Notes: generated from the letters alone by a model not told the origin. A stretch of DNA of 64,000 nucleotides from Paramagnetospirillum magnetotacticum MS-1 (GCF_000829825.1 NZ_JXSL01000025.1:124001-188000), one strand, 5' to 3'. Positions 36,834 to 47,235 are shown, numbered from the stretch's first letter. Numbers and translations are program-made.

Positions 36834-38330
36834 CTACCGCACCGCCGTCACCCGTCCCTCGACCTTGGGTGCGACGGTTCCCTGGGCGGCCACATAGTCG
36901 CTGACCACGTTGACCAGCAGCGGCGCGGCCTCGGCGTTGACCAGGACCTTGCCGTCCTTCAAAGGCTGATAGCCGTCGCCACCGCCCGCCAGATAGTCGG
37001 TGGTGGCCAGGCGGTAAAGGCGCTTGGGCTCTAACGCCTTGCCGCCGATCTGGGCCAGGATGATGCGCTTGCCGGGGGGCTTGGTGGAATCATAAGTGAG
37101 GCTGATGCCCGAGACCTGGGGGAAGCGGCCCGCCTTGCGCTCCACCGCCGATAATGTGTATTCCAGCACGCTCAGCATCTGGGCGCCGCTGACTTCGACC
37201 ATCATCACCGTATTGCCGAAGGGCATCTCGGACAAAAGATCGCGCCGCGTCAGGCCCGAGCCCGGCTGGTACTGGCGGTTGCCGCGCAGGCCCCCGCCGT
37301 TGATCAGGGCCATATCGGCGTCGAAATGGGCGCGCAGGGCATCGGCCACCAGATTGCCCATGGCCGCCTCCTCGCCGCGCACCGTGGTGGTGCGGCTGTC
37401 CATGGGCGTGGCGAGCGTGGCAAGGGGAGCGTCCAGCGCCTCGCCCATCAGGGCGTCGGTCTTGGCGACCAGGGCGGCAAGGGCCGGGGCGGGCTGGGTC
37501 TCGGCCACGGGCACGAAGCGCCAGCCCTCGGTGCGCACGGTCGTCGGGCCGGTCTTGCCCGCATCGGGGCGGTCCACCAGCAGATCCACCACCCCCAGCC
37601 AATGGGCGTCGTGACCGGCTTTGAGCACCAGGGGGCCGTTCTCCAGGATGCTGACCGGGTCGTGGTCGTGGCCGCCCAAAACCAGGTCGATGCCCTTCAC
37701 CGAATTGGCCAGTTTGCGGTCGTCGTCCAGATCCTGATGGGTTAGCGCCACCACAATTTCGGCGCCCTGGGCCCGCAACTGGCGGGCTGTGGCTTCGGCA
37801 CTGGCGCGTTCCTCGGTGAAAGTGGCGCCCTGGGCGGTGGACATGCGGGCGGTGGCCCTGGTCAGCACGCCGAGGAACCCCACCTTGACCCCGCCGATCT
37901 CGGTGATCAGGGAGGGTCTGACCCCATCGACGCCGCTGATGTTGGAGCCCACCCAGGGGAAGGTGGACTCCTTGATGCGCGTGACAAAATTATCGGTGCC
38001 GAAATCGAACTCGTGATTGCCGGGCACGGCCGCCGCCGGGGCCAGGGCGTTGAAGAAGGCGATCATATGGGCGCCCTTGGTGGCGTTGGAGGCCAGAGAC
38101 GGGCTGAGCAGATCGCCGCCAAAGGTGAAGACCGGGTTGGGTGTGCGGCCCCTTTCGCGGTCCAGGACGCTCAGCAACTCGGCCAGCCCGCCCTTGCCCT
38201 CGACGGGGCGGTATTCGTAGATGTCGTTGACGTGCAGGAAGGTCAGCCGCACCTGCTCTGCCATGGCCCGCGAGGCCAGCGCTAGCACCAGCAGCGACAG
38301 GGCGGCGGCAGCGATCTTCCTCGACATCAT
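36834..38330 (-). CDS. Periplasmic 5'-nucleotidase/UDP-sugar hydrolase family protein
   Basis: A 498-residue exported metallophosphatase. A signal peptide (residues 1-24, ending AMA-EQ) leads into the metallophosphatase domain with LTFLHVNDIYEY, GGDLLSP, VPGNHEFDFG, ALTHQD and GGHDHDP. The C-terminal 5'-nucleotidase domain has INGGGLRGN and TTDYLAGGGDGY. The first motif has Tyr where UshA has a metal-binding His (DxH becomes DIY), a variant I believe is common in part of the family. It likely salvages nucleotides in the periplasm. It is preceded by the AhpD-like gene. Confidence 0.87.
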   Translation of the reverse strand: MMSRKIAAAALSLLVLALASRAMAEQVRLTFLHVNDIYEYRPVEGKGGLAELLSVLDRERGRTPNPVFTFGGDLLSPSLASNATKGAHMIAFFNALAPAAAVPGNHEFDFGTDNFVTRIKESTFPWVGSNISGVDGVRPSLITEIGGVKVGFLGVLTRATARMSTAQGATFTEERASAEATARQLRAQGAEIVVALTHQDLDDDRKLANSVKGIDLVLGGHDHDPVSILENGPLVLKAGHDAHWLGVVDLLVDRPDAGKTGPTTVRTEGWRFVPVAETQPAPALAALVAKTDALMGEALDAPLATLATPMDSRTTTVRGEEAAMGNLVADALRAHFDADMALINGGGLRGNRQYQPGSGLTRRDLLSEMPFGNTVMMVEVSGAQMLSVLEYTLSAVERKAGRFPQVSGISLTYDSTKPPGKRIILAQIGGKALEPKRLYRLATTDYLAGGGDGYQPLKDGKVLVNAEAAPLLVNVVSDYVAAQGTVAPKVEGRVTAVR

Positions 38331-38347
38331 GGCATCCTCGGGACGGC

Positions 38348-38923
38348 TCAGCGGTTCATGCCGTGGTATTCGGGATTGGGCATCATGTCCAGTCCGTGGG
38401 CCATGCGGTTGGTGTAATTGAAGAAGGCTGCCGTGTCGGTGATGTCGAAAATGTCGGCATCGGAAAAGCCCACCTCGCGAAGAGCGCGGCGGTCGGCTTC
38501 GGCCACGTCGTGGGGTGCCGTGGTCAGCTTCCAGGTGTAATCCAGCATGGCGCGATGGCGTGGCTCAAGCTCCGCCACCCGGTAATTCATCACCAGCATC
38601 TCGCCCAGTTGCGCATCCCCCGACAACTGGCGCAGGGCCTGGCCATGGGCGACAAGGCAGTAATAGCAGCGGTTGGCCGAGGAGACGACCACGGCGATCA
38701 TCTCGCGTTCCAGCTTGGACAGACCTGAATCCTCGGCCAGCATCAACTGGTTGTAGAAGCGCGAAAAGGTGCGGAACTTTTCGGGCCGCGCCGTATAGGC
38801 CAGCAGCACATTGGGCCGCATGCCCAGTTTTTCGTCGCATTTGGCGAAATAGGCGGCGATGTCCTCGGGGTAATCCTTGGCCTCGGGCAGGTCGATACGG
38901 ACCACATGGTCGGGCTGCGGCAT
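38348..38923 (-). CDS. Peroxidase-related (AhpD/carboxymuconolactone decarboxylase-like) protein
   Basis: A 191-residue all-helical protein. The redox motif CxxC with downstream His is in NRCYYCLVAHGQALR, as in AhpD-like proteins, and EREMIAVVVSSANRC precedes it. It belongs to the group annotated as uncharacterised peroxidase-related enzymes (PYYC/CYYC type), likely acting on peroxides. It ends 17 bases before the 5'-nucleotidase gene on the same strand. Confidence 0.85.
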   Translation of the reverse strand: MPQPDHVVRIDLPEAKDYPEDIAAYFAKCDEKLGMRPNVLLAYTARPEKFRTFSRFYNQLMLAEDSGLSKLEREMIAVVVSSANRCYYCLVAHGQALRQLSGDAQLGEMLVMNYRVAELEPRHRAMLDYTWKLTTAPHDVAEADRRALREVGFSDADIFDITDTAAFFNYTNRMAHGLDMMPNPEYHGMNR

Positions 38924-38955
38924 GGGCTCTCACTTCACAAGAGTTGCGGGGGAGT

Positions 38956-40740
38956 TCAGGGGGCTGGCTGGGCGGAGACGCAATTGCGCCCACTGGTCTT
39001 GGCCCGGTAAAGAGCGGTGTCGGCCTCGGCGATCAGGCTTTGCGTATCGAGGCTGTCGCCCTGGGTGGCGACCAGATTGAGGCAGGACACGCCGATGGAG
39101 ATAGTGACCTCCCCCGAGGTTTGCGATGCCAGATGCGGAAGATGAAGCTCGGCCACCGCCAGACGCATCTTTTCGGCCAGGGTTTGGGCGTCGGTCAGGG
39201 TGCAGCCCGGCAGGATGACGCCGAACTCCTCGCCACCATAGCGGGCGACCAGATCGGCTGGACGCTTGGCTGTCGCCGCCAGGGTCGCCGCGACGGTCTT
39301 GAGGCATTCGTCACCGGCCTGATGGCCGTAATGATCGTTATAGGCCTTGAAGTGATCCACATCGATCATCAGCAGGGCCAGCGGGGTCCCCGCCCGGCTG
39401 GCGCGGCGCCATTCCTGGCCCAGGGTCTCGTCGAAGGTGCGCCGGTTGGCGATGCCGGTCAGGCCGTCGATCATGGCCAGATGGCGCAGGCGGATTTCCG
39501 CCTCCTTGCGCTTGGAGATGTTCTGATGGGCGATCACCACTCGAAGGCCGCTTGCCGATTGGGCTTTGAGGACGCTCATCAGGAACCACCGGGCCTCGCC
39601 AGGGGCATCGCAGCTATATTCCATGGAAAAGCCGTCGCTGGTGCCCTGGAGGACCGCCCGGATGGCCGCGGCGGCGGTCTCTGCGCCGTCGCTGCGAGGG
39701 CCATCGGCCCGTTCGCAGGCATGGAGATAGTTGGACCCGACGCCACCGCTTCCGAGATCGCCGTGATTGGCCTCGAGGAAGTCACGCCAGCTTTCGTTAA
39801 CGGCCAGGATGGTGCCGGTCTCGTCGATGACGCAGACATGGTCGGGCAGGGCGTCCAGGGTGGTGCGGGCCAATTGCCGTTCGGCCCACAATTCCCGGTT
39901 AAGGGCGTCGAGCAGTTCCTTTTCCTGTTCCAGGGCGCGCATCAGCTGTTCCTGGCTGAAGGCCGAGGCGAAGGATTTGGTGGTGAGCAGGGCGCTGACC
40001 ACGCCCCAGCCGATCACCGAGAAGCCGACGGCGAAGATGGCATGGGCCAGCCACCACATATGATCCCAGGGCTTGGCCAGAATGAATGCCATGGCGGCCT
40101 GGGCGAAGAGCAGCAACGCCACCCCGTAATACTTCATCAGGGGCGAGGTGATCCGCCGCAGCACCATCACCGTCACGCCCCCCAGGCAAAGCAGGGCGGC
40201 CGCCGATTCCATGGGCAGGCGAACCCAGGGGCTGGACGCCAAGGACGAGTTGGCAAGCACGACAACGCCCGCCACGGCCACGGCGCTGGCGCCGAAGACA
40301 TAACGCCAGAAACCACGGGTCAGCACCTCTCCCACGTTTTCCGCTGGCTTTCCGTACTGGGCCAGGCCATAGGCCATGCAGCCCAGCATCACCAGGCGCG
40401 AGACCGGCCCGAACAGCAGGAACAGCCAGATATTGTGATGGGCGGTGCGGGTCAGGAAGCCGTGTGGCGCATAGATCAGGGTGAAGGCCAGGAAACCCAC
40501 GGTCAGCCAGCGCAGGAAGATTTCGCCCGAATCCTTGTAGCTTCGCCAGGACACATAGGACACGAAGCCGCCGATCAGCGTGGCGATGGTGATGGCGAAT
40601 TCGTGGAAGGGGTGGTTTTCAAAGACCGGCGGCGGGACGGGGGAAAAGGTCGCCAAATACCAGATGGCAAAGCTTGGGCTTAGCGCGATCGCCAGAAGCT
40701 GCAGCGCCTGGAATACTCGCGCGATCCGTTCCAGTCCCAT
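38956..40740 (-). CDS. Membrane PAS-GGDEF diguanylate cyclase
   Basis: A 594-residue protein. Residues about 1-255 contain roughly eight hydrophobic helices forming a membrane sensor. A PAS domain (about 290-410, DALPDHVCVIDETGTILAVN) is followed by a GGDEF domain with RYGGEEFGVILPG. An RxxD inhibitory site (RPAD) stands five residues before GGEEF, so product feedback is expected. It should make cyclic-di-GMP from two GTP. No EAL domain is present. Confidence 0.92.
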   Translation of the reverse strand: MGLERIARVFQALQLLAIALSPSFAIWYLATFSPVPPPVFENHPFHEFAITIATLIGGFVSYVSWRSYKDSGEIFLRWLTVGFLAFTLIYAPHGFLTRTAHHNIWLFLLFGPVSRLVMLGCMAYGLAQYGKPAENVGEVLTRGFWRYVFGASAVAVAGVVVLANSSLASSPWVRLPMESAAALLCLGGVTVMVLRRITSPLMKYYGVALLLFAQAAMAFILAKPWDHMWWLAHAIFAVGFSVIGWGVVSALLTTKSFASAFSQEQLMRALEQEKELLDALNRELWAERQLARTTLDALPDHVCVIDETGTILAVNESWRDFLEANHGDLGSGGVGSNYLHACERADGPRSDGAETAAAAIRAVLQGTSDGFSMEYSCDAPGEARWFLMSVLKAQSASGLRVVIAHQNISKRKEAEIRLRHLAMIDGLTGIANRRTFDETLGQEWRRASRAGTPLALLMIDVDHFKAYNDHYGHQAGDECLKTVAATLAATAKRPADLVARYGGEEFGVILPGCTLTDAQTLAEKMRLAVAELHLPHLASQTSGEVTISIGVSCLNLVATQGDSLDTQSLIAEADTALYRAKTSGRNCVSAQPAP

Positions 40741-40854
40741 GGAATAATTGTCCGGCCGAGGGGCGTGCGCCGCCGTGGATCAGTAAAACTGGAACAGATT
40801 ACCCTTAATCGGGGCTCCAGAGAAGCCCGCAGGGTGATCGGAGTGGAGAACCCG

Positions 40855-41307
40855 TCAGGCGGGGTCGGATGCCCCCGCCAGGCAGATCATGGTGGCCAGC
40901 ATGGTCGCCACCATGGTTTCGCATCCATCCTCGATTCCGTAGACGTCAGAACGCACCACGACCAGGGTGCGTCCGGATTTGAGAACCTCGGCGCGGGCGA
41001 CCAGCTTTTCACCCTTGGCGGGGTTCAAGAGGTTGACCTTGAATTCGGTGGTCAGAACCGCCGAACCCGAGGGCATCAGGGAAAAGGCGGCATAGCCGGC
41101 GGCGGTGTCGGCCAGGGTGGTGGTGGCCCCGGCATGGACGAAACCGTGCTGCTGGGCAAGATCGGGCCGCGTGGGCATTTCCAGGGTGCAGCGTCCCGGC
41201 TCCAGTTCCGTCATGCTCGCCCCGATAGTGGCCAGGAACGCCTGACGGGCGAAGCTGGCCTTTACCTTGCCGCGGTAATCCGGGTCCTTGGGCGCAAAGC
41301 CCGCCAT
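40855..41307 (-). CDS. PaaI-like hotdog-fold thioesterase
   Basis: A 150-residue hotdog thioesterase. The family motif is in QQHGFVHAGATTTLADTAAG (His-Gly plus Asp/Thr), followed by TTEFKVNLLNPA. These enzymes hydrolyse acyl- or aryl-CoA thioesters. ATG 41307 overlaps the stop of the universal stress gene (TGATG), indicating coupled translation; the 42 upstream codons of the open frame are a shadow of that gene. It stands at the edge of the acyl-CoA gene region. Confidence 0.87.
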   Translation of the reverse strand: MAGFAPKDPDYRGKVKASFARQAFLATIGASMTELEPGRCTLEMPTRPDLAQQHGFVHAGATTTLADTAAGYAAFSLMPSGSAVLTTEFKVNLLNPAKGEKLVARAEVLKSGRTLVVVRSDVYGIEDGCETMVATMLATMICLAGASDPA

Positions 41308-42122
41308 CAGTTGCTCATCAAGACGGGCACGGTCATATGGGCCAGGACATAGCGGGTTCCGGTACCGCGCTTGAGCGACAGGCCGTAATGGCCATGCGCT
41401 CCCATGACCACCAGATCGGCGCCCAGATCGCACAGGCGCGACAGCAGCATGTCCATCTTACCGATATGCTCGCCCGCCAGACGTTCGGCACTGGCGGTGA
41501 TGCCGCAGGCGGCCAGATGGTCGAGGACATCCACTTGGGGAACTTCGCCCATGGCGTTGGAACCGTCATCGGCAGGGCCACGCAAGGACAGCACGGTCAC
41601 CGACTTGGCCTTGAGCATCAGCGGCTTGGCGTCGTTGAGCGCGCGCACGGCTTCCTTGCCCGCGTTCCAGGCCAGAGCCATGCGCTCGCCCACACTGGGG
41701 AAACTGCCGGTATGGGGGACGACCAGAACCGGGCGGCCGCAATGGAGGATGACGTGCTCGACCATTTCCTCGGGCACGATCTTGCTCTTTGGCTCGGTCT
41801 GGCCCATGACCACCAGATCGGCGTAGCGGGCGCAGAACATGGTCTCGCTGACCACATGGCCGGGCTCGCCATGGGCCAATTGCCACCAGCGGGACGTGAT
41901 GCCAGCGCTAGCGCAGGCCTTGGTGAATGCTTCCTTGGCGGCGTCGCGGGCCTGGGTCAGCTGGTCGCTGGCCTTATGGGCGACGGCGCTGGGGCGGTGG
42001 CTTTCCGTCCGGGCGAACAGGCCGGTCAGCCGAGCGCCGAAGGTCTTGGCCAGTCCGATGGCGATGTCCAGACGGGCCGAACAGCGTTCGCTGTCGTCGA
42101 TATGGACGAGGATGTCTTTCAT
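41307..42122 (-). CDS. Universal stress protein, tandem UspA domains
   Basis: A 271-residue protein with two UspA domains. The first (1-135) starts KDILVHIDDSERCSARLDIA and has DLVVMGQTEPKSK. The second (about 145-271) has DLVVMGAHGHYGLSLKRGTG, a Gly-rich ATP-binding pattern, and ends VTVPVLM-like (MTVPVLMSN). It probably binds ATP and responds to stress. It lies 12 bases after the acyl-CoA dehydrogenase gene and is coupled to the thioesterase gene. Confidence 0.92.
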   Translation of the reverse strand: MKDILVHIDDSERCSARLDIAIGLAKTFGARLTGLFARTESHRPSAVAHKASDQLTQARDAAKEAFTKACASAGITSRWWQLAHGEPGHVVSETMFCARYADLVVMGQTEPKSKIVPEEMVEHVILHCGRPVLVVPHTGSFPSVGERMALAWNAGKEAVRALNDAKPLMLKAKSVTVLSLRGPADDGSNAMGEVPQVDVLDHLAACGITASAERLAGEHIGKMDMLLSRLCDLGADLVVMGAHGHYGLSLKRGTGTRYVLAHMTVPVLMSN

Positions 42123-42134
42123 GGTCTCATTCCC

Positions 42135-43271
42135 CTATTGCGTCGCCAAAGCCCTCGAAATGACCAGCCGTTGGATGTCGCTGGTTCCTTCGTAGATTTG
42201 ACAAACCCTAACATCACGGTAGATCCGTTCCACCGGAAAATCTGCAAGATAGCCATAGCCGCCATGAATCTGGATGGCGTCGGAGCAGACTCTTTCGGCC
42301 ATTTCAGAGGCGAACAGTTTGGCCATGGACGCCTCCTTGAGGCAAGGCCGCCCGGCATCGCGCAAGCTTGCCACATGCAGAACCATCTGTTCGGCCACTT
42401 CAAGTCTGGTCGCCATGTCGGCCAGACGGAAGGCCACGGCCTGATGCTCGAAGATGGGCTTGCCGAACTGCTTGCGCTCCTTGGCATAGGCCAGGGCGTG
42501 GTCCAAGGCCGAGCGCGCCATGCCGACGCTTTGCGCCGCGATGCCCAGGCGTCCGCCCTCCAGATTGGCCAGGGCGATCTTCAACCCCTCGCCCTCCTCG
42601 CCCAGACGATACGAGGCCGGAACGCGCATGTCCTCGAAGGCCAGTTGGCAGGTGTCCGACAGATGCTGGCCCAGCTTGTCCTCGACGCGCACCACGGTGA
42701 AGCCGGGCGTGTCGGTGGGCACCACGAAGGCCGAGATGCCGCGCTTGCCCGCATTGGGGTCGGTGACGGCGAAGACGATGGCCACCTGGCCGTTCTTGGC
42801 GGTGCTGATGAACTGCTTGGCGCCCGAGATGACGTAGTGATCGCCGTCCCGGCGCGCCCGGGTGCGGATGGAGGCCGCGTCGGAACCGGCCTCGGGCTCA
42901 GTCAGGCAAAAACAGCCCAGCTTCTCGCCACGCGCCATGGGGCGCAGGAACTCCTCCTTCTGCGCCTCGGTGCCATAGGAGAGGATGGGCATGCAACCCA
43001 CCGAATTATGCACGCTCATGATGGTCGACAGCGGGCCGCAGCCCGCGGCGATCTCCATCACCGCCATGGCATAGGAGACGTAATCGGTGCCCGCTCCGTC
43101 CCATTCGGGCGGCACCACCATGCCGAGGAAGCCAAGCTCGCCCATTTCGGCGATGGCCTCGGTGGGGAACAGATGCTCGCGGTCCCAGCGGGCCGCAAAG
43201 GGGGCCAGCTTTTCCTGGGCGAAGGCCCGCGCCGTATCGCGGATGAGGGCCTGTTCCTCGGTGGGGATCAT
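42135..43271 (-). CDS. Acyl-CoA dehydrogenase (short-chain type)
   Basis: A 378-residue flavoenzyme that makes the alpha-beta double bond in acyl-CoA. Signatures are [33 protein letters not shown] and [18 protein letters not shown] with the catalytic Glu in YEGTSD, the position of butyryl-CoA dehydrogenase. It reaches one base from the thiolase gene, so the two form an operon with the aldehyde dehydrogenase upstream. Chain-length preference is inferred. Confidence 0.93.
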   Translation of the reverse strand: MIPTEEQALIRDTARAFAQEKLAPFAARWDREHLFPTEAIAEMGELGFLGMVVPPEWDGAGTDYVSYAMAVMEIAAGCGPLSTIMSVHNSVGCMPILSYGTEAQKEEFLRPMARGEKLGCFCLTEPEAGSDAASIRTRARRDGDHYVISGAKQFISTAKNGQVAIVFAVTDPNAGKRGISAFVVPTDTPGFTVVRVEDKLGQHLSDTCQLAFEDMRVPASYRLGEEGEGLKIALANLEGGRLGIAAQSVGMARSALDHALAYAKERKQFGKPIFEHQAVAFRLADMATRLEVAEQMVLHVASLRDAGRPCLKEASMAKLFASEMAERVCSDAIQIHGGYGYLADFPVERIYRDVRVCQIYEGTSDIQRLVISRALATQ

Positions 43272-43272
43272 G

Positions 43273-44457
43273 TTAGGTCAGCTCCACCATCATTGCGGTA
43301 GCCTCGCCGCCGCCGATGCACAAGGAGGCCACGCCACGCTTCATGCCATAGGTCTTCAGCGCCGCCAGCAAGGTGACGATGATGCGCGCGCCCGAGGCGC
43401 CGATGGGATGGCCCAGCGCGCAGGCGCCGCCATGGACGTTGACCCGATCGTGGTCCAGCTTGAGATCATGCATGGCCGCCATGGTGACCACGGCGAAGGC
43501 CTCGTTGATCTCCCACAGATCCACGTCACCCGCCTTGCAGCCCACCTTGTCCAGCAGGGCCTTGATGGCACCCACGGGGGCGGTGGTGAACAGGGCGGGC
43601 TCCTGGGCGAAATTGGTGTGGCCCAGAATAGTGGCGATGGGCTTGAGACCCCGCTTTTCGGCCTCGGACGCCCGCATCATCACCAGGGCGGCGGCGCCGT
43701 CCGAGATGGACGACGAATTGGCCGCCGTCACCGTGCCGTCTTTGGCAAAGGCGGGCTTCAAGGTCGGGATCTTGTCGGGCAGAGCCTTGCCCGGCTGCTC
43801 GTCGATAGTGATCAAGGTCTCGCCCTTGCGGCCCACGACGCTGACGGCGGCGATCTCGGCAGCAAACGAGCCCTCGGCGATGGCCTTCTTGGCGCGCGAC
43901 AGCGAGGCCAGAGCGAAGTTGTCCTGGGCCTCGCGGGTGAATTTGTAGCTGCTGGCGCATTCCTCGGCGAAGGTTCCCATCAGACGGCCCCGGTCATAGG
44001 CGTCTTCCAGACCGTCCAGGAACATGTGGTCCAGCACCTTGCCATGGCCCAGGCGATAGCCGCCGCGTGCCTTGTCCAGCAGATAGGGCGCGTTGGACAT
44101 GCTTTCCATGCCGCCCGCCACCATCACCTTGGCCGTGTCCGCCTTCAGCAGGTCATGGGCCAGCATGGCCGCCTTCATGCCCGAGCCGCAGACCTTGGAG
44201 ATGGTGGTGCAGCCCGTATGGCGCGACAGCCCCGCGCCCAGGGATGCCTGACGCGCCGGGGCCTGGCCGACGCCCGCGGGCAGGACGCAGCCCATGAACA
44301 CCTCGTCCACCTGATCGGCTTTGATGCCAGCCCGCTCCACCGCCGCCCGGATGGCCACCGCGCCCAGTTGCGGCGCGGCGAGAGAGGCGAAGTCGCCCTG
44401 GAAGCCCCCCATGGGGGTACGGGCGGCACCGACAATGACGATGGGATCGGTGGTCAT
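43273..44457 (-). CDS. Acetyl-CoA C-acyltransferase (thiolase)
   Basis: A 394-residue thiolase II type enzyme. The nucleophile Cys is in [22 protein letters not shown] holds the active His, and the second Cys is in [12 protein letters not shown]. It either cleaves 3-ketoacyl-CoA or condenses acetyl-CoA. Placed between aldehyde dehydrogenase and acyl-CoA dehydrogenase genes, a degradative role is more likely than polyhydroxybutyrate synthesis, although that cannot be excluded. Confidence 0.94.
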   Translation of the reverse strand: MTTDPIVIVGAARTPMGGFQGDFASLAAPQLGAVAIRAAVERAGIKADQVDEVFMGCVLPAGVGQAPARQASLGAGLSRHTGCTTISKVCGSGMKAAMLAHDLLKADTAKVMVAGGMESMSNAPYLLDKARGGYRLGHGKVLDHMFLDGLEDAYDRGRLMGTFAEECASSYKFTREAQDNFALASLSRAKKAIAEGSFAAEIAAVSVVGRKGETLITIDEQPGKALPDKIPTLKPAFAKDGTVTAANSSSISDGAAALVMMRASEAEKRGLKPIATILGHTNFAQEPALFTTAPVGAIKALLDKVGCKAGDVDLWEINEAFAVVTMAAMHDLKLDHDRVNVHGGACALGHPIGASGARIIVTLLAALKTYGMKRGVASLCIGGGEATAMMVELT

Positions 44458-44496
44458 GGCTTGGTCCTTTACTTCTGGCCGTAAAATGGGCGGCGA

Positions 44497-45987
44497 TCAC
44501 TTCATGTTGAAGATGATGGTCTTCTTGTGGGTGAAGTGTTCCAGCATGGATTCCAGCGAGGCTTCCTTGCCGATCCCTGAGGTCTTGACACCGCCATAGG
44601 ACAGCATGGGCTGGACCACCAGATTCTGGTTCACCTGGACGAAGCCCGCTTCCAGACGCCGGGTGGCATCCATGGCCACCTTGAAGTCGCGCGTCCAGAT
44701 GGAGGCAGCCAGGCCGTATTCGGAATCGTTGGCCTGGGCCAGAACGTCCTCGTAATCGGTCCACTTGATGACGGCGCAGACGGGGCCGAAGATCTCTTCC
44801 TGGCACAGGCGATCACTGTTCTTCATGCCGGTGAAGATCACCGGCTGAACAAAGCGGCCCTTGGCGAGCTTGGGGTCGGTGGGCATGGCGGAGCACACAT
44901 GCTTGGTGGCGCCCTTGGTCTCCTCGCCCAGCTTGATATAGGACTTCACCCGCTCCAACTGGCCGTCGGAGACGATGGTGCCGATATCGGTCTTCTCGTC
45001 CAGGGGATCGCCCATGACCATGGCGTCGACCTTGGCCTTCACGCGCGCCACGAACTCGTCATGGATGCTTTCATGGACGAAGAGGCGGGACGAGGCGGTG
45101 CAGCTTTGTCCCTGACGGGTAAAGCGCATTCCGGCCAGGGCGCCAGCCACCGCCTGATCCATATCGGCATCGGCGCAGACGATCATGGGGCTCTTGCCGC
45201 CCAGTTCCAGGGTCACGGGGATCAGCTTCTCGGCGGCCGCCTTGTAGACGATGCGGCCAGTTTCCACGGAACCGGTGAAGGTCACCTTCTTGACGTCGGG
45301 ATGCTCCACCAGCGGCGCGCCGCATTCGGGCCCAAAGCCCGACAGCATGTTGAACAGGCCGGGCGGCAGGACGGTGTTCATGATCTCGGCGACGCGCAGC
45401 ACGGTGAGCGGCGCCTCTTCCGCCGACTTCACCACCACGGCATTGCCAGCAACCAAAGCGGCGGCGGCCTTCATGGCCATCAGCAGCAGCGGCACGTTCC
45501 AGGGAATGATGCAGCCCACCACGCCCACCGGCTCGCGCACCGTGACGGTCAGCATGTCGGGGTTGAAGGGGATGGTCTCGCCCTTGAGTTCCGAACCCAG
45601 GCCGCCGAAGAACACGAACATATCGGCCAGAACCCCGGCCTCGACCCGGCTTTCGGTACGCAGAGCCTTGCCGGTCTCAAGCGCCACCAGACGGCCCAGT
45701 TCCTCGACGTGAGCCGAAAGCACCCGGCCGCATTCGGCCACCAGCTTGCCCCGCGCGCGGGCCGATTGCTTGGCCCATTCCTTTTGGGCGGCCTTGGCGT
45801 TGGCCACGGCGGCATCCACATCCGCCTTGGTGCCGAAAGCGGCAGTGCCGATCTCTTCGCCGGTGGCGGGATTGTCCACCGGGAAGGTCTTTCCGCCCTT
45901 GGCGGGCACGAATTTTCCGCCGATCAGATGCTTGCCCGAAAGGGCCTTGGCCAGCTTGAAGGGGTCGAGTTCGGGGGTAAGGGGCAT
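44497..45987 (-). CDS. NAD(P)-dependent aldehyde dehydrogenase
   Basis: A 496-residue aldehyde dehydrogenase with catalytic Cys in RQGQSCTASSRLF, catalytic Glu in LELGGKSPMI, cofactor loop FTGSVETGR and IIPWNVPLL. The substrate is not clear; the neighbours suggest an aldehyde formed in aromatic, branched-chain or fatty acid breakdown. It ends 39 bases from the thiolase gene and starts 3 bases from the end of the CoA ligase gene upstream, so it belongs to the same operon. Confidence 0.93.
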   Translation of the reverse strand: MPLTPELDPFKLAKALSGKHLIGGKFVPAKGGKTFPVDNPATGEEIGTAAFGTKADVDAAVANAKAAQKEWAKQSARARGKLVAECGRVLSAHVEELGRLVALETGKALRTESRVEAGVLADMFVFFGGLGSELKGETIPFNPDMLTVTVREPVGVVGCIIPWNVPLLLMAMKAAAALVAGNAVVVKSAEEAPLTVLRVAEIMNTVLPPGLFNMLSGFGPECGAPLVEHPDVKKVTFTGSVETGRIVYKAAAEKLIPVTLELGGKSPMIVCADADMDQAVAGALAGMRFTRQGQSCTASSRLFVHESIHDEFVARVKAKVDAMVMGDPLDEKTDIGTIVSDGQLERVKSYIKLGEETKGATKHVCSAMPTDPKLAKGRFVQPVIFTGMKNSDRLCQEEIFGPVCAVIKWTDYEDVLAQANDSEYGLAASIWTRDFKVAMDATRRLEAGFVQVNQNLVVQPMLSYGGVKTSGIGKEASLESMLEHFTHKKTIIFNMK

Positions 45988-45990
45988 GAT

Positions 45991-47214
45991 CTAAGCTCGC
46001 TTGTCTTGGATGACGATACCGTCGTTGGGCAGGGCGCCGGGGGCATGGAAGGCCAGTTCGGTCTTCAGCTTGCACAGCGACAGGAAAGAGTCCTTCACCG
46101 CCGCGTCCAGGCCGGTGGCGCTGGTCTCGACATTGAGGGTGAGCCGGTCGTTCTCGCCGTCTTTCTCCACCACCAGGCGGGCGCGGATGATTTCCGGATG
46201 GCGCTTGGCCACCTCGGCGATCTGGCGGGGATGGACGAACATGCCCTTGATCTTGGTGGTCTGGTCGGCGCGGCCCATCCAGCCCTTGAGGCGCATATTG
46301 GTGCGGCCACAGGGCGACCGACCGGTCAGAATAGCTGACAGATCGCCTGTGGAGAAGCGGATCAGCGGGTAATCCTGGTTGAAGCTGGTGACGACGACTT
46401 CGCCGACCTCGCCTTCGGGCACCGGATCGCCAGTGCCGGGACGCACGATCTCGACGATGACGCCCTCGTCGACGATCAGTCCTTCGCGGGCCTTGGTCTC
46501 ATAGGCGATGAGGCCCAAATCGGCGGTGGCATAGCACTGGGTGACATCGACGCCCAGATCCTTCAGGGACTGGCGCAGCGGCGGCAGCAGCGCCTCGCCC
46601 GAGACGCAGGCCTTGGTCAGCGACGAGTGGTCGAGGCCCATTTCCTCGGCCCGCTCCAGGATGATTTTCAGGAAGGACGGCGTGCCGCCATAGCCCTGGG
46701 GCTTCAAATCGGCGATGGCCTTGGCCTGCTGGTCGGTATTGCCCACGCCCGCCGGGAAGACCGGGCAGCCCAGCGCATGGGCGCCGGTCTCGAACATCAC
46801 GCCGCCCGGCGTGAAGTGGTAGGAAAAACAGTTGTGCATCAGATCGCCGCGGCGGAAACCCGCTGCGTAAAGGGCCCGCGCGATGCGCCACCAGTCATTG
46901 TCCCAGCCTTCGGGATCGTAGATGGGCCCCGGCGAGGCGAAGACGCGGCGCAGTTCGGATTTGGGTGTGGCAATCAGCGAGGCGAAGGGCGGATCGGCCT
47001 GCTGGGCGTCGATCAGCTCCGACTTGCGGGTAACAGGAAGCTTGGCCAGGGCGGCGCGGTCGACGACCTCTTCCGGGTCGATATCGGCCAGCAGACGGGC
47101 AAACGCGGAGGAATCAGCCTTGGCCAGGGCAATCTGGGCGGGCAGAGCCTCAAAATGGTCTGCCTCGCGCTCGTCCAATGAGCGGGTTTCCAGGGAATCG
47201 TAGTACTCGGTCAT
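45991..47214 (-). CDS. Phenylacetate-CoA ligase-like protein (PaaK family)
   Basis: A 407-residue protein of the PaaK branch of acyl-CoA/AMP ligases. Family traits are the downstream QGYGGTPSFLKIIL, GEALLPPLR, YATADLGLIAYE, and the ligase hinge with FSTGDLSAIL and GRADQTTKIKGMFVHP. The usual Ser/Thr/Gly-rich ATP loop (SSGTTGKP) is not recognisable; that region reads FASPGPIYDPEGW. It may be a divergent ligase for an aromatic or aliphatic acid. It follows livF, separated by a hairpin-rich gap of 83 bases. Confidence 0.8.
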   Translation of the reverse strand: MTEYYDSLETRSLDEREADHFEALPAQIALAKADSSAFARLLADIDPEEVVDRAALAKLPVTRKSELIDAQQADPPFASLIATPKSELRRVFASPGPIYDPEGWDNDWWRIARALYAAGFRRGDLMHNCFSYHFTPGGVMFETGAHALGCPVFPAGVGNTDQQAKAIADLKPQGYGGTPSFLKIILERAEEMGLDHSSLTKACVSGEALLPPLRQSLKDLGVDVTQCYATADLGLIAYETKAREGLIVDEGVIVEIVRPGTGDPVPEGEVGEVVVTSFNQDYPLIRFSTGDLSAILTGRSPCGRTNMRLKGWMGRADQTTKIKGMFVHPRQIAEVAKRHPEIIRARLVVEKDGENDRLTLNVETSATGLDAAVKDSFLSLCKLKTELAFHAPGALPNDGIVIQDKRA

Positions 47215-47235
47215 CGCAGTCCCGTCATTTCAGAA

